The position numbers and the translations under genes are program-made. This document shows positions 24,830 to 35,507 of a DNA stretch of 43,129 bases, one piece after another; position 1 is the stretch's first letter, and each line of letters starts with the position of its first letter. The stretch is from Prochlorococcus sp. AG-676-L21 (GTDB lineage Bacteria > Cyanobacteriota > Cyanobacteriia > PCC-6307 > Cyanobiaceae). Under the pieces are notes generated by a model. The model searched no databases, was not told where the DNA came from, and was given only the letters and a program-made list of their open reading frames with translations. Where the stretch lies: assembly GCA_003210915.1 (NCBI GenBank), contig QCUA01000010.1, positions 1-43,129 on the forward strand, written 5' to 3'.

Positions 24830-25873
24830 TTAAATTATTATTTCAGGCAAAAAATTATTCTCTTTTGAATTATCTTTCTTGATAACATTCCCTAAAACCC
24901 AACTTGATATTTCGTTAGCATCACAAATAGTTAAAATCTCATCCTTATATTTCTTATCAATTATTAAACAAAACCCAACCCCAAGATTAAAGGTATTCCA
25001 AAAATCTTGTTCAGGTATTTGCCCAACATCCTTTAAAAACTCAAATAAAGCAGGTATTTGCCAAGACTTTTTGTCTATGTAAGGAATGAAATCAGAGGGC
25101 ATACACCTTGGTAAATTTTCAGGAATTCCTCCTCCAGTGATATGAGACATGCCCTTTATTTCAATATTCTGAGATAAAATCTGATTTATAATTTGAAAAT
25201 AAATTTTTGTAGGTTTTAATAATTGATCATAAAAATCTAAGTGGTACTTTTTTTCAAATAGTTTCTCAATTTGATTATTATTTTCAATTATTTTTCTCAC
25301 TAAACTAAATCCGTTACTGTGAATTCCGTTACTTTGTAATGCAATTATCAAATCATTTTCAATTATTTTTTTACCATTAATTAATTTTTCTTCGTCAACT
25401 ATTCCAACACAAAACCCTGCCAAATCATACTTATTCTTTGAGTAAAATCCTGGCATCTCTGCAGTTTCTCCTCCAAGTAAAGAACAGTTATTTTCTCCAC
25501 AACCATGCGCAATACCTTTAACAACCTCTAATAATTGATTTTTTTCAAGCTTACCCGTAGCAATATAATCAAGAAAAAATAGCGGCTTTGCCCCAGTTGT
25601 AATTATATCGTTAATACACATTGCTACCAAATCAATACCTACTTCAAAATGAAATTTTTTGTTTTGCGCTAATTCCAATTTTGTACCAACACCATCGGTC
25701 CCCGATACTAAGACAGGTTTCTTAAAACCTTCAAGGGGTATTTTAAATAAACCGCCAAATCCTCCAATCCCATCTATAACATTAGATGAATGAGTTGAAT
25801 CAACAGCTTGTTTGATTTCTGAGACAAATTCTCTCCCAGCCTCTATATCGACTCCTGATGTTTTGTAATCCAT
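24830..25873 (-). CDS. purM: phosphoribosylformylglycinamidine cyclo-ligase
   Basis: This 347-residue enzyme (AIR synthetase) closes the imidazole ring in step five of purine synthesis, using ATP. Family signatures present are GVDIEAG at the N-terminus, VSGTDGVGTKLELA, SLLGGETAEMPGFY, HSNGFSLVRK, HITGGGIPENLPR and FNLGVGFCLI. Length is typical. It is divergent from panC-cmk across 97 bases. The 214-residue gene downstream has its own promoter-like element in the 135-base gap, so it may not belong to the same transcript. Confidence 0.98.
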   Translation of the reverse strand: MDYKTSGVDIEAGREFVSEIKQAVDSTHSSNVIDGIGGFGGLFKIPLEGFKKPVLVSGTDGVGTKLELAQNKKFHFEVGIDLVAMCINDIITTGAKPLFFLDYIATGKLEKNQLLEVVKGIAHGCGENNCSLLGGETAEMPGFYSKNKYDLAGFCVGIVDEEKLINGKKIIENDLIIALQSNGIHSNGFSLVRKIIENNNQIEKLFEKKYHLDFYDQLLKPTKIYFQIINQILSQNIEIKGMSHITGGGIPENLPRCMPSDFIPYIDKKSWQIPALFEFLKDVGQIPEQDFWNTFNLGVGFCLIIDKKYKDEILTICDANEISSWVLGNVIKKDNSKENNFLPEIII

Positions 25874-25970
25874 AAAATAAAAATGATAGACTTCACCTAT
25901 ATAGATATTCCTCTTTAGATTACTTTTGTCCAGTAATTATTTATTAAATAGATTTATTTTTTAAAACAAA

Positions 25971-27500
25971 GTGAACAAAATAATAAGAAAAACAGAAGAC
26001 CTTGAACAATGGCGACTAAGTCTCAAAAGTGATATTAACTTCATCCCAACTATGGGTAATCTACATGATGGTCATCAAAAATTAATATCAATTGCAAAAA
26101 GTTCAAATTACAATATCAACTTAGTAAGTATTTTTGTTAATCCACTTCAATTCGAACACAAAGAAGACCTTAAAAGCTACCCCAAAACTGTTGATAAAGA
26201 TATTGAAATTGCTTTTTCCAATGGTGCAGATGTAATTTTTATCCCAAATACAATTGATATCTACCCAAAAAATAATAAAAGCATAAGTTATTTAAAAGCT
26301 TCTAAAGAATTATCTTCAGCTTTATGTGGGCTTACAAGAGTGGGGCATTTTGATGGGGTTTGTACTGTTGTTTATAGATTACTAAAACTTATACAACCCA
26401 AAAATCTCTATTTAGGAGAAAAAGACTGGCAGCAACTATTAATCATTAAAAACCTTGTAGAAGAAAAAAAATTGAACATCAATATTATCTCTGTTCCTAC
26501 TCAAAGAGATTCTGATGGGGTTCCATTTAGTTCGCGTAATAAGCTTTTATCTAAAAATGAAAGGGAAATTCTCAAATTATTCTCAAATGAACTAAGTCAT
26601 GCAAAAAAAATTTTTAAGAAGGATAAAAAGATTGACTTAAAAAAACTAACCAAAAAACTCGAATCAAAAAATATTTCAATTGAATATTTAGAACATTTAC
26701 ATCCTTATAGTTTTAAAAAAGTTCAAGCAGAAGATAATATTTCAATTTTAGCTGGTGCGATAAAATGTGGAAAAATAAGACTAATTGATCACGTTTTTCT
26801 TATGAAAAGAAATCCAATTATTGCAATTGATGGACCAGCAGGTTCAGGGAAAAGTACGATAACTAAGTTAATTGCCAAAGAGTTAAATCTTTTATATTTA
26901 GATACTGGAGCAATGTATAGAGCAATAAGTTGGCTCTTTAAAAAAGAAAAGATTGATTATGATAAAGAGACAGAATTAAAAACAATTCTGAATGATATTT
27001 CTATTGTTTTTAAGCCAAATTCTCTTTCTCAACAAGATGTATTTATAAATAATTTTTGTGTAACTGAAGCAATTCGTTCACAAGAAATAAGTTCTATTGT
27101 TTCTAAAATTTCATCAATAAAAAAAGTTAGAGAATTTTTGGTTAATGAGCAAAGAAAAATTGGACAATCTGGAGGCTTAGTGGCTGAAGGAAGAGATATA
27201 GGAACAACAGTTTTCCCAGATGCAGAACTTAAAATATTCCTAACAGCTAGTATTGACGAAAGAGCTAAAAGAAGAAAGTCAGAATTAGAAATAAGAGGTA
27301 CTGAAGAAATAGACTTCAATCAACTAAGAGACTTTATAAGAAAAAGAGATTTTGAGGATTCAACAAGAAAAATTTCTCCTCTCAAAAAAGCAAAAGATGC
27401 AATCGAACTTTTTACTGACGGGTATTCAATTAATGAAGTGGTAGAAAAAATTATTAACATCTACAATTTAAATGTTCCTAAAGAGATTCAACTCGAATAA
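25971..27500 (+). CDS. panC/cmk: bifunctional pantoate-beta-alanine ligase/cytidylate kinase
   Basis: This 509-residue fusion joins two enzymes that are separate in most bacteria. Residues 1-275 are pantothenate synthetase: PTMGNLHDGHQKLI, VSIFVNPLQF, GLTRVGHFDGV, LGEKDWQQL and SRDGVPFSSRN-like DSDGVPFSSRNKLLS. From Met278 on is cytidylate kinase: AIDGPAGSGKSTITKLIA (P-loop), YLDTGAMYRAI, GLVAEGRDIGTTVFPDA and a C-terminal RKRDFEDSTRKISPL helix. This fusion is known from cyanobacteria. The start is GTG at 25971. The gene ends one base before the stop of the convergent phosphatase gene. Confidence 0.96.
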   Translation: MNKIIRKTEDLEQWRLSLKSDINFIPTMGNLHDGHQKLISIAKSSNYNINLVSIFVNPLQFEHKEDLKSYPKTVDKDIEIAFSNGADVIFIPNTIDIYPKNNKSISYLKASKELSSALCGLTRVGHFDGVCTVVYRLLKLIQPKNLYLGEKDWQQLLIIKNLVEEKKLNINIISVPTQRDSDGVPFSSRNKLLSKNEREILKLFSNELSHAKKIFKKDKKIDLKKLTKKLESKNISIEYLEHLHPYSFKKVQAEDNISILAGAIKCGKIRLIDHVFLMKRNPIIAIDGPAGSGKSTITKLIAKELNLLYLDTGAMYRAISWLFKKEKIDYDKETELKTILNDISIVFKPNSLSQQDVFINNFCVTEAIRSQEISSIVSKISSIKKVREFLVNEQRKIGQSGGLVAEGRDIGTTVFPDAELKIFLTASIDERAKRRKSELEIRGTEEIDFNQLRDFIRKRDFEDSTRKISPLKKAKDAIELFTDGYSINEVVEKIINIYNLNVPKEIQLE

Positions 27501-27501
27501 A

Positions 27502-27975
27502 TTAAGAAATAGTATCTAAAAAACCACTTACAGAGTCTTCTAAAATATCAAGGACATTATCAAATCCCTCATCTCCTCCAAAGTAAGGATCTGGGACTTG
27601 TATCTCTTGAAATATTGTCCTGAAATTTTGTATCTTTTTTATTGATGCAAAATCAGATAATAATTTTCGAGATTTCAGATCAATAATGTTTTCATAATTC
27701 GAGTCATCCATAGCGACTATATAGTTAAATTTTTCAAAATCGTTAGGATTTATTTGTCTAGCTCTACTTAAGATTTCTACGCCCCTTTTTTGTGAGGCTA
27801 TTCTCATTCTAGTATCAGCCCTCTTCCCTATATGCCAACTGCCAGTCCCTGCAGAATCAACAATAAAACAATCATTTAATCCTTTCTTATTAATTAAATC
27901 TAGAAATATAGCTTCGGCAGCAGGAGACCTACAGATATTACCTAAACATACAAAAAGAACTGATTGTTTTTTCAT
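27502..27975 (-). CDS. low-molecular-weight protein-tyrosine phosphatase
   Basis: This 157-residue protein has the phosphate-binding loop CLGNICRSP (CX5R) directly after the first strand, and the general-acid motif VPDPYFGGDEGFDNVLDILEDS near the C-terminus. Both are diagnostic of the low-molecular-weight phosphatase/arsenate reductase fold. The DP(Y/F) acid loop favours phosphatase activity rather than arsenate reduction. It lies 20 bases downstream of pebB on the same strand and may be the last gene of the bilin operon. The substrate is unknown. Confidence 0.92.
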   Translation of the reverse strand: MKKQSVLFVCLGNICRSPAAEAIFLDLINKKGLNDCFIVDSAGTGSWHIGKRADTRMRIASQKRGVEILSRARQINPNDFEKFNYIVAMDDSNYENIIDLKSRKLLSDFASIKKIQNFRTIFQEIQVPDPYFGGDEGFDNVLDILEDSVSGFLDTIS

Positions 27976-27995
27976 CTAATTTAAAATATCCAAAA

Positions 27996-28769
27996 TTATA
28001 AAACTTTATTAGTAGAAAATAATACCTTATTAATTAAGGATTCTGTAAAATCCTTACCAAATAAACTTGATAACATTGGCCTTGCTGGGTCTTTATCCCT
28101 TCTGTAGTTCAAATAATCATTTTGACCATTAATTAACTCTTGTTGTAAACCTTGCCCAACTTTCTCACTTTCAAAAAGAGTTTTTAGATACAAATTCAAA
28201 TATTCTTTAAATGAATTATAAAGCTGGCTTTCTATCAAATTATCACTAGCTTGTTGCTTTGGTAATCTAGACCAGATCAATCCTGGAGAAAAAAATCTTG
28301 CTACATCTTCAGACATTTTTTCAGCGAAAGGGAGAGATGAATGACAAGAATTTTTAAGTTTTATTAGTTGTTCTAGTAATTCAGAATTAAACTGATTTTC
28401 GACTTTTAAAGATGGCTGAAAATCTAAAACTAATAAATGACTAGTAGGTAAAGAAACGAAATCTACGCCTAGGAATGGAACATTATAGGTAGTATTTGGG
28501 ATAATTAAAAAATTCAGAACAGAATAATTTGGACTATTTATACATACAGCTCTTGCGAAGTTAATCCTTTTTTGATGAGTTGCTCCCCATGTGAAAAGAT
28601 TAATATTCTTTTTTGATTTTTTTGAACCATAGCTTGACTCTTTGTAAGAAAAATCAGAAGCTATTTTATGTTCGACGCAATGATATTTGTCTAACTGAGA
28701 AATTAAGAATTTTATAAATTTAGCCCATCGCCATTCTTGGCTATAAAAAATGGTATTTTGAATTAGCAT
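27996..28769 (-). CDS. pebB: phycoerythrobilin:ferredoxin oxidoreductase (PebB)
   Basis: This 257-residue ferredoxin-dependent bilin reductase converts 15,16-dihydrobiliverdin to phycoerythrobilin. Family features include the N-terminal WRWAKF segment, [45 protein letters not shown], and the C-terminal [30 protein letters not shown]. Its order after ho1 and pebA, with a start codon directly abutting the pebA stop, supports PebB over PcyA or PebA. It acts in the cytoplasm and presumably receives its substrate from PebA. Confidence 0.93.
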   Translation of the reverse strand: MLIQNTIFYSQEWRWAKFIKFLISQLDKYHCVEHKIASDFSYKESSYGSKKSKKNINLFTWGATHQKRINFARAVCINSPNYSVLNFLIIPNTTYNVPFLGVDFVSLPTSHLLVLDFQPSLKVENQFNSELLEQLIKLKNSCHSSLPFAEKMSEDVARFFSPGLIWSRLPKQQASDNLIESQLYNSFKEYLNLYLKTLFESEKVGQGLQQELINGQNDYLNYRRDKDPARPMLSSLFGKDFTESLINKVLFSTNKVL

Positions 28770-30196
<1,427 letters not shown>

Positions 30197-30253
30197 TTAT
30201 CTATTTTCGGAATTGTACATATATTTAATCTACAAGGAAAATATATAAAACAG

Positions 30254-30718
30254 CTAATTTTTGTTACTAGTGGATGTTGTAGAGAATAAATTGTAAAGTT
30301 CTTTACAAACTAAAAAAAGATTATCCTTTTGTTCCTGCTGAGGTAAATGTGTCCCCGTCATCTCCCACTCCCCAATAGTAGCTACTCTCCATCTTTCAGC
30401 AGGAATTATCATTCCGCGCATTATTATTCCTAACAACTTAGGTACTCCATTTTCACAATTATTTTCAATTCTCAACTGAAGTAAAACTGCTCTACATTCT
30501 ATACTTGGACTCCAACCTGGAAAATGGAAAGAAAAATCAAGGGTATCAAACCAATCTCTATCATTCGCTTTATCCCAAGGACTAAAATTAACACTCGCAT
30601 CTGGGAAATATTTACGAAATAATGCAGCGGTGGTAGCTACCTTATTAGCTATTTCAAGATTGCTAACATTTGAACTTGCATTCATAAGCGGTAATAAACC
30701 TTTGATTGAAGTTGACAT
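30254..30718 (-). CDS. conserved hypothetical protein, 154 aa
   Basis: I do not recognise this family. The 154-residue protein looks soluble and globular, with helical N-terminus (NLEIANKVATTAALFRKYFPDASVNFSPW), and a beta-rich middle with tryptophans (RDWFDTLDFSFHFPGWSPSIECRAVLLQLRI), then IMRGMIIPAERWRVATIGEWEMTGTHLP and a final helix. No signal peptide, membrane segment or catalytic motif is evident. It lies 57 bases upstream of ho1 on the same strand, so it may be transcribed with the bilin operon, and is divergent from icd across 184 bases. The link to bilin metabolism is only by position. Confidence 0.72.
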   Translation of the reverse strand: MSTSIKGLLPLMNASSNVSNLEIANKVATTAALFRKYFPDASVNFSPWDKANDRDWFDTLDFSFHFPGWSPSIECRAVLLQLRIENNCENGVPKLLGIIMRGMIIPAERWRVATIGEWEMTGTHLPQQEQKDNLFLVCKELYNLFSTTSTSNKN

Positions 30719-30902
30719 AATTTCTTCGACCTTGCTTATTAAATTCTTTTTCTTTTAACAAAGATGTTGAAATGCTGATTAACAAACTATTATCTATTCA
30801 CATTTGAATAATTAATTTCTAGTTTTTAAAGAATATCCTTAATTTCAATTTAAGATACAAAAATATTTTATTAATTGACTTTTTACTATTCAATCAAGTG
30901 CT

Positions 30903-32327
30903 ATGCCTAAATTTGAAAAATTAAATTTACCCACAGAAGGAGAGTTAATTACTTTTAATCAAGGTAAGCCTAATGTTCCTAATAATCCTATTGTCCCTTA
31001 TATAAGAGGTGACGGTACTGGGGTAGATATTTGGCCAGCTACTCAACTTGTTCTTGATGAAGCAATAAAAAAAAGTTATGGAGATGAAAGAAAAATAAAT
31101 TGGTTCAAAGTCTATGCTGGCGACGAAGCTTGTGAAATATACGGAACTTACAACTATTTACCACAGGATACTATTGAAGCAATAAGACACTTTGGAGTTG
31201 CAATTAAAGGCCCATTAACAACTCCTATCGGAGGGGGAATTAGATCTTTAAATGTCGCTTTAAGACAAATTTTTGACTTATATAGCTGTGTTAGACCTTG
31301 TAAATACTATTCAGGGACTCCTAGTCCTCATAAAAATCCACAAAATTTAGACGTAATTGTTTATAGAGAAAATACAGAAGATATTTATATGGGTATTGAA
31401 TGGGAAGCCGATGATCATACATGCATTGATTTAATTAATCATCTAAATAATGTTGTCATTCCAAATAGTAAAAATTTAAAAAATAGATCAATACCGGACG
31501 GTTCAGGTATTGGGATAAAACCCGTAAGTAAGTTAGGAAGTCAAAGGCATATAAGAAAGGCCATAGAACATGCAAAAAGATTATCAGGGAATAAAAAGCA
31601 TGTAACTCTTGTTCATAAAGGCAATATCATGAAATATACAGAAGGTGCCTTTAGAGATTGGGGATATGAATTAGCAGTAAATGAATTCAGAGCAGACTGC
31701 ATTACGGAAAGAGAAAGCTGGATTTTAGACAATATTCACAAAAATCCAGAAATTACAATCGAAAATAATGCCAGAAAGATAGAGCCAGGCTATGACAAGC
31801 TAACAAGTAATAAAAAAGCATTTATTTGCGAAGAAATAAAAGAAGTAATAGCCTCAATATCAAATTCTCATGGAAATAATAAATGGAAAGAACTCATTAT
31901 GGTTGATGATCGAATTGCAGACAGTATTTTCCAACAAATTCAAACAAGGCCTCAAGAATATTCTATTCTTGCGACCTTGAACTTAAACGGAGATTATGTT
32001 TCTGATGCTGCTGCTGCAATTGTGGGAGGCCTAGGTATGGCTCCCGGAGCTAATATTGGAGATAATTCCGCAATTTTTGAAGCAACGCATGGAACAGCTC
32101 CAAAACATGCAGGATTAAACAAAATTAATCCGGGTTCGGTAATTCTTAGTGGAGTAATGATGCTTGAATATTTTGGTTGGAATGAAGCAGCGAAGCTGGT
32201 GACTTCTGGAATTAGTAAAGCTATTGAAGAAAAAAAAGTCACCTATGATCTAGCACGCTTAATGGAACAAAATGTAGCACCACTATCATGTAGTGGTTTT
32301 GCTGAAGCAATTATCTCAAATTTTTAA
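30903..32327 (+). CDS. icd: NADP-dependent isocitrate dehydrogenase
   Basis: This 474-residue enzyme oxidises isocitrate to 2-oxoglutarate, the carbon skeleton for ammonium assimilation and a nitrogen-status signal in cyanobacteria. Motifs include YIRGDGTGVDIWPAT, GGGIRSLNVALRQIFDLYSCVRP (with the serine equivalent to the E. coli phosphorylation site), VYRENTEDIYMGIEW, LVHKGNIMKYTEGAF, and TLNLNGDYVSDAAAAIVGGLGMAPGANIG. It is longer than the E. coli enzyme, as in other cyanobacteria. I searched the upstream gap for an NtcA site (GTA-N8-TAC) and saw none. Its last four bases overlap the convergent kinase gene. Confidence 0.98.
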   Translation: MPKFEKLNLPTEGELITFNQGKPNVPNNPIVPYIRGDGTGVDIWPATQLVLDEAIKKSYGDERKINWFKVYAGDEACEIYGTYNYLPQDTIEAIRHFGVAIKGPLTTPIGGGIRSLNVALRQIFDLYSCVRPCKYYSGTPSPHKNPQNLDVIVYRENTEDIYMGIEWEADDHTCIDLINHLNNVVIPNSKNLKNRSIPDGSGIGIKPVSKLGSQRHIRKAIEHAKRLSGNKKHVTLVHKGNIMKYTEGAFRDWGYELAVNEFRADCITERESWILDNIHKNPEITIENNARKIEPGYDKLTSNKKAFICEEIKEVIASISNSHGNNKWKELIMVDDRIADSIFQQIQTRPQEYSILATLNLNGDYVSDAAAAIVGGLGMAPGANIGDNSAIFEATHGTAPKHAGLNKINPGSVILSGVMMLEYFGWNEAAKLVTSGISKAIEEKKVTYDLARLMEQNVAPLSCSGFAEAIISNF

Positions 32328-33682
32328 TTGGAAGAATTGTTTTTATTTTCTAAAATTCTCCATACTTTTACCAATGAATCTTGGTTACCAATATTTCCAG
32401 GAAATGTCACGATGGGAAGATTCTCATCATTTTCAAGTTTAAAAGTAACTAAAGAAACCCCAGTAATTATTTGTCCTTGCAAATAAACATAATTTGCTTT
32501 AAATCCATTACTGAGAATTACATTTGACGTGATTCCCCCTTTAGATATTAAATACCCTATTTCATTTTTCAAATCTGAAACTAATTCAGAAATAAAATGA
32601 GCAAGATAATTATAAAAATTTACTTGCTCATTTTTGTTAGCTAGAGAAACTTCTTTTCTTGAGGTAAATAAAACGGGAGTATTTTCTTGCTTTAATATAG
32701 ATCTGATTTGGGCTAATAATTTGTTTTTAAACAAAACCAATTGATCCTGATTACTTTTTAATTTAGAAATTCTGAGAAATTCAAAAACATCCAATTCTAC
32801 TGGTATACAATCACTTATTTCTAAGAATTCCTTTAGTTGCATTGTTGTAAGTTCTACATAAGATCCAATGACTAAAAATCCTGGAAGAAATTTTTTTTCA
32901 CTATTTTTTCTTCTAATAAGGGAGTAAAAAAATGGTTCTTTAGGATTATCTTTTACATCAGAAATTGAACTTATAAAACTTGCAGCGGTCCTAAAGAGAA
33001 ATTTCTTTTGTTTACTTAGTTTTTTTATTGATAATGAAAACTTTTCAAGTTGTGAATAATTCTCAATATCAACAATTACATGAGAATTTTCTTTTAAATT
33101 TCTGATCTTATTAAAAACAATATTTTTTTCTTTACTTTCAAGAACTTTTAATTCGGATATTTTTAAATTTTGAATATCATTAAATTTAATTTGAGATTTA
33201 CATTTCTGAAATAATAATTGTTTGACATTACTTGTTTTGTATCCAAAAATTGTATCTTTGGCAAAAATCGTTTGACTTACAGGAACATTATCAACAAAAT
33301 GGTCTCCATCAATTGTCATTCTTTTACCTTCTATAAATGCTGGAATATGGAAGGTAGCATCAAAAGGTCCTAGACAATCGTTCATAATTTTAGGCTCTAA
33401 AAAATTATGACCACGAAGAGTGGAATCACCTCTACTTACAAAAATAAATTCCTCTTTATATGATTCCTTTGAGATAACTTTTTTAAGGGCATTACAAATT
33501 TCTACTAATCTTAATTTTGCGTCATTTTCTGATAAAGACCTAGTATTAGCCAAAATGAAAAATAAATTAGATTTACTTTGAAATCCTTTGATTAAAGTAG
33601 AATAATCCCATTTCAGAAGCAATAAACAATTATTTACTGTTTGAGAACCTGTTGGATCATCATCGATCACTATAACTTTCAT
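32324..33682 (-). CDS. four-carbon acid sugar kinase family protein (DUF1537)
   Basis: This 452-residue protein belongs to the DUF1537/four-carbon acid sugar kinase family, whose known members phosphorylate erythronate, threonate and similar sugar acids. The N-terminal DDDPTGSQTV and VSRGDSTLRGHN motifs and the C-terminal ATP-binding region LISKGGITSNVILSNGF, ending in VTFPGNIGNQDSLVKV, are diagnostic. ATG at 33682 (MKVIVIDDD) is preferred over an in-frame TTG three codons upstream. The usual partner genes of sugar-acid pathways are absent; it instead follows a mutarotase and a hydrolase on the same strand. The actual substrate is unknown. Confidence 0.9.
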   Translation of the reverse strand: MKVIVIDDDPTGSQTVNNCLLLLKWDYSTLIKGFQSKSNLFFILANTRSLSENDAKLRLVEICNALKKVISKESYKEEFIFVSRGDSTLRGHNFLEPKIMNDCLGPFDATFHIPAFIEGKRMTIDGDHFVDNVPVSQTIFAKDTIFGYKTSNVKQLLFQKCKSQIKFNDIQNLKISELKVLESKEKNIVFNKIRNLKENSHVIVDIENYSQLEKFSLSIKKLSKQKKFLFRTAASFISSISDVKDNPKEPFFYSLIRRKNSEKKFLPGFLVIGSYVELTTMQLKEFLEISDCIPVELDVFEFLRISKLKSNQDQLVLFKNKLLAQIRSILKQENTPVLFTSRKEVSLANKNEQVNFYNYLAHFISELVSDLKNEIGYLISKGGITSNVILSNGFKANYVYLQGQIITGVSLVTFKLENDENLPIVTFPGNIGNQDSLVKVWRILENKNNSSN

Positions 33683-33694
33683 AATTATCAATAG

Positions 33695-34549
33695 TTACTT
33701 CAAAGTATTTATTAGTATTGAGGTATCTAATATTTGGGAGGAATTTGGAGGAATCGAAATTTTCCTTAATCCATTAACTAAAGAATTGCGTGGACTAGTC
33801 CATGGCTCAAGACATACCATTTTCCTGGGCGGATCACTCCAAATCACACCCAAATCAAAAGGCGAAGGATGTATTAAAGTAACTTGTCTTTTAAAAAAAT
33901 TATCTCGAAAAGAACTTCTTCCTGAGGTATACATAAGTAAATCAATTCCATTATTAATATTTTTTAACTCGTCAAAAGTATTTCTCAAGAAATTATTTTT
34001 TTGATCCTGACAATTTAGCGGGTTATCTATAAAATTTAAGTTTTTAAAATCTGAAATATTAAAATAAGGATGCAATCCAAAATTTATTGGCATCTCAATA
34101 TTAGTTTTGTTCTGAATGTTAATAATAAATTTTAAGCAATTAGTTTTTAAAGAAACCTCAATATTGAGCTCAAAATTAAATGGATAAAAAGTTTTTGTTT
34201 TTTCAGTATCTTGTAAAATCAAACAAAGAGAATTTTTTTTCTCATTTAGGCAGTATTGCCATTGTAAATCCCTTGCAAAACCATGTTGCATAAGTGGCAT
34301 ATAATTTTTTCCAAATAAAGAATTGGGGATATCAAGATTTCCACAAATCGGAAACAGAATTGGGATTCCTCCTCTGATACTTTTTGTTTTATCAATAAAT
34401 CTTTTTTCATCAAAATATAATATTTCTCTCCCTTCTGAAACCCAGTTAGTTATAAGCCCACCCCTCTTAGGACAAAATTTAATATAATTTTTTTCGTCTA
34501 ATTGAAAAACATAAATACCTTTTTTATTATCAACGGAATTAACTTTCAC
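33695..34549 (-). CDS. aldose 1-epimerase/galactose mutarotase family protein
   Basis: This protein of about 284 residues has the beta-rich mutarotase fold, which interconverts sugar anomers. Family markers are FCPKRGGLITNW, GGIPILFPICGNL, QHGFARDLQW (catalytic His region), INFGLHPYFN and the C-terminal VCLEPWTSPRNS with its glutamate. Similarity is to the hexose-6-phosphate mutarotase branch. An in-frame TTG at 34582 would overlap the hydrolase gene by 23 bases; I prefer GTG at 34549, ten bases after the hydrolase stop (MKVNSVDNKKG). It lies 12 bases from the DUF1537 kinase, so the three genes form an operon. Confidence 0.88.
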   Translation of the reverse strand: MKVNSVDNKKGIYVFQLDEKNYIKFCPKRGGLITNWVSEGREILYFDEKRFIDKTKSIRGGIPILFPICGNLDIPNSLFGKNYMPLMQHGFARDLQWQYCLNEKKNSLCLILQDTEKTKTFYPFNFELNIEVSLKTNCLKFIINIQNKTNIEMPINFGLHPYFNISDFKNLNFIDNPLNCQDQKNNFLRNTFDELKNINNGIDLLMYTSGRSSFRDNFFKRQVTLIHPSPFDLGVIWSDPPRKMVCLEPWTSPRNSLVNGLRKISIPPNSSQILDTSILINTLK

Positions 34550-34559
34550 AAAAATATCT

Positions 34560-35465
34560 CTACAAAGAATCAATCCAGTCAAGTATATGTTGATTAACTA
34601 ATTCGGGGACTTCATCATGAGGGCAATGACCAGCATCAAGAATTACTTCTTTAGTATTTTCAGGAGCATATTTTTTATAAAGAAGTCTTTTGCTCGCTGT
34701 GTTCATCCAAGGATCTTTACCTCCCCATAGGAGTAAAAGTGGAGATTTCAACTTTTTGAATAATTTATCAAATGGTTCTCCTTGGACACCTGCAGGATTG
34801 AAAACACTTTTAAAAACGTTAAAGGCACCTGGATCAAGTGAAGGTTTTCTAATTGAATCAATAAGATAATCATCAACATTAGTTTGGTTTTTATAAACAT
34901 TGTTTAATGCTTTTTTTATATTGACTCTTCGTCTCATGCTTTCAAATATAGTTCTTTGAAGAAAAATATTGCCTCGCAAAAATGTTTCAAAGAAAGTTTT
35001 TAAAGATTTTTGTAAAAGGCTGTTATTTGATACTTTTTCTTCACTAAACATTCCAGCAGCATTAAGTAAAACTACTCCAGCAGATAATTCTTTTAGTTCT
35101 GCACTTGCTGCTAGAGATGCATAGCCACCTAAAGAATTACCAACAATAAATGTTGGTTTTTTAATTACTTCTTTCACATATGTTGCAACTTGATCTTTCC
35201 AAAGATGACTTGAATACTGGACATCTGTTGGCTTGGGACTTTTTCCAAACCCCAAAAGATCTATTGCATGAACTTCATATTTATCACTCAAAACAGGGAT
35301 ATTAAAACGCCAATGATCTGTGGAAGCTCCAAAACCATGTATCAACAAAATTGCACATGATTTTGAACTTTCTTCTTTAGGTTTTGCAGTAATAGTGTGT
35401 ATTGGATAATTCAAAAAATTCCATGCATAATTTACCTCATCACTTATAAGCACTGGTTTTTCCAT
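34560..35465 (-). CDS. alpha/beta-fold hydrolase
   Basis: This 301-residue protein has a complete alpha/beta-hydrolase catalytic set. The oxyanion loop is LLIHGFGASTDHWRF, the nucleophile elbow is GNSLGGYASL, the acid is in LLLWGGKDPWM, and the histidine is in DAGHCPHDEVPE. There is no signal peptide. The overall pattern resembles cyanobacterial/plastid hydrolases whose substrates are unassigned. It is the first gene of a minus-strand run with the mutarotase and sugar-acid kinase, so a role in releasing or handling a carbohydrate-linked ester is a possibility only. Confidence 0.9.
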   Translation of the reverse strand: MEKPVLISDEVNYAWNFLNYPIHTITAKPKEESSKSCAILLIHGFGASTDHWRFNIPVLSDKYEVHAIDLLGFGKSPKPTDVQYSSHLWKDQVATYVKEVIKKPTFIVGNSLGGYASLAASAELKELSAGVVLLNAAGMFSEEKVSNNSLLQKSLKTFFETFLRGNIFLQRTIFESMRRRVNIKKALNNVYKNQTNVDDYLIDSIRKPSLDPGAFNVFKSVFNPAGVQGEPFDKLFKKLKSPLLLLWGGKDPWMNTASKRLLYKKYAPENTKEVILDAGHCPHDEVPELVNQHILDWIDSL

Positions 35466-35507
35466 TTAATAAACAATTATATTTATTGATTCTAATAAAA
35501 TTATTCG

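Noticed and set aside
30719..30902. NtcA-type nitrogen control site upstream of icd
   Set aside because: icd is often NtcA-controlled in cyanobacteria, but no GTA-N8-TAC palindrome with a -10 box is visible in the gap.
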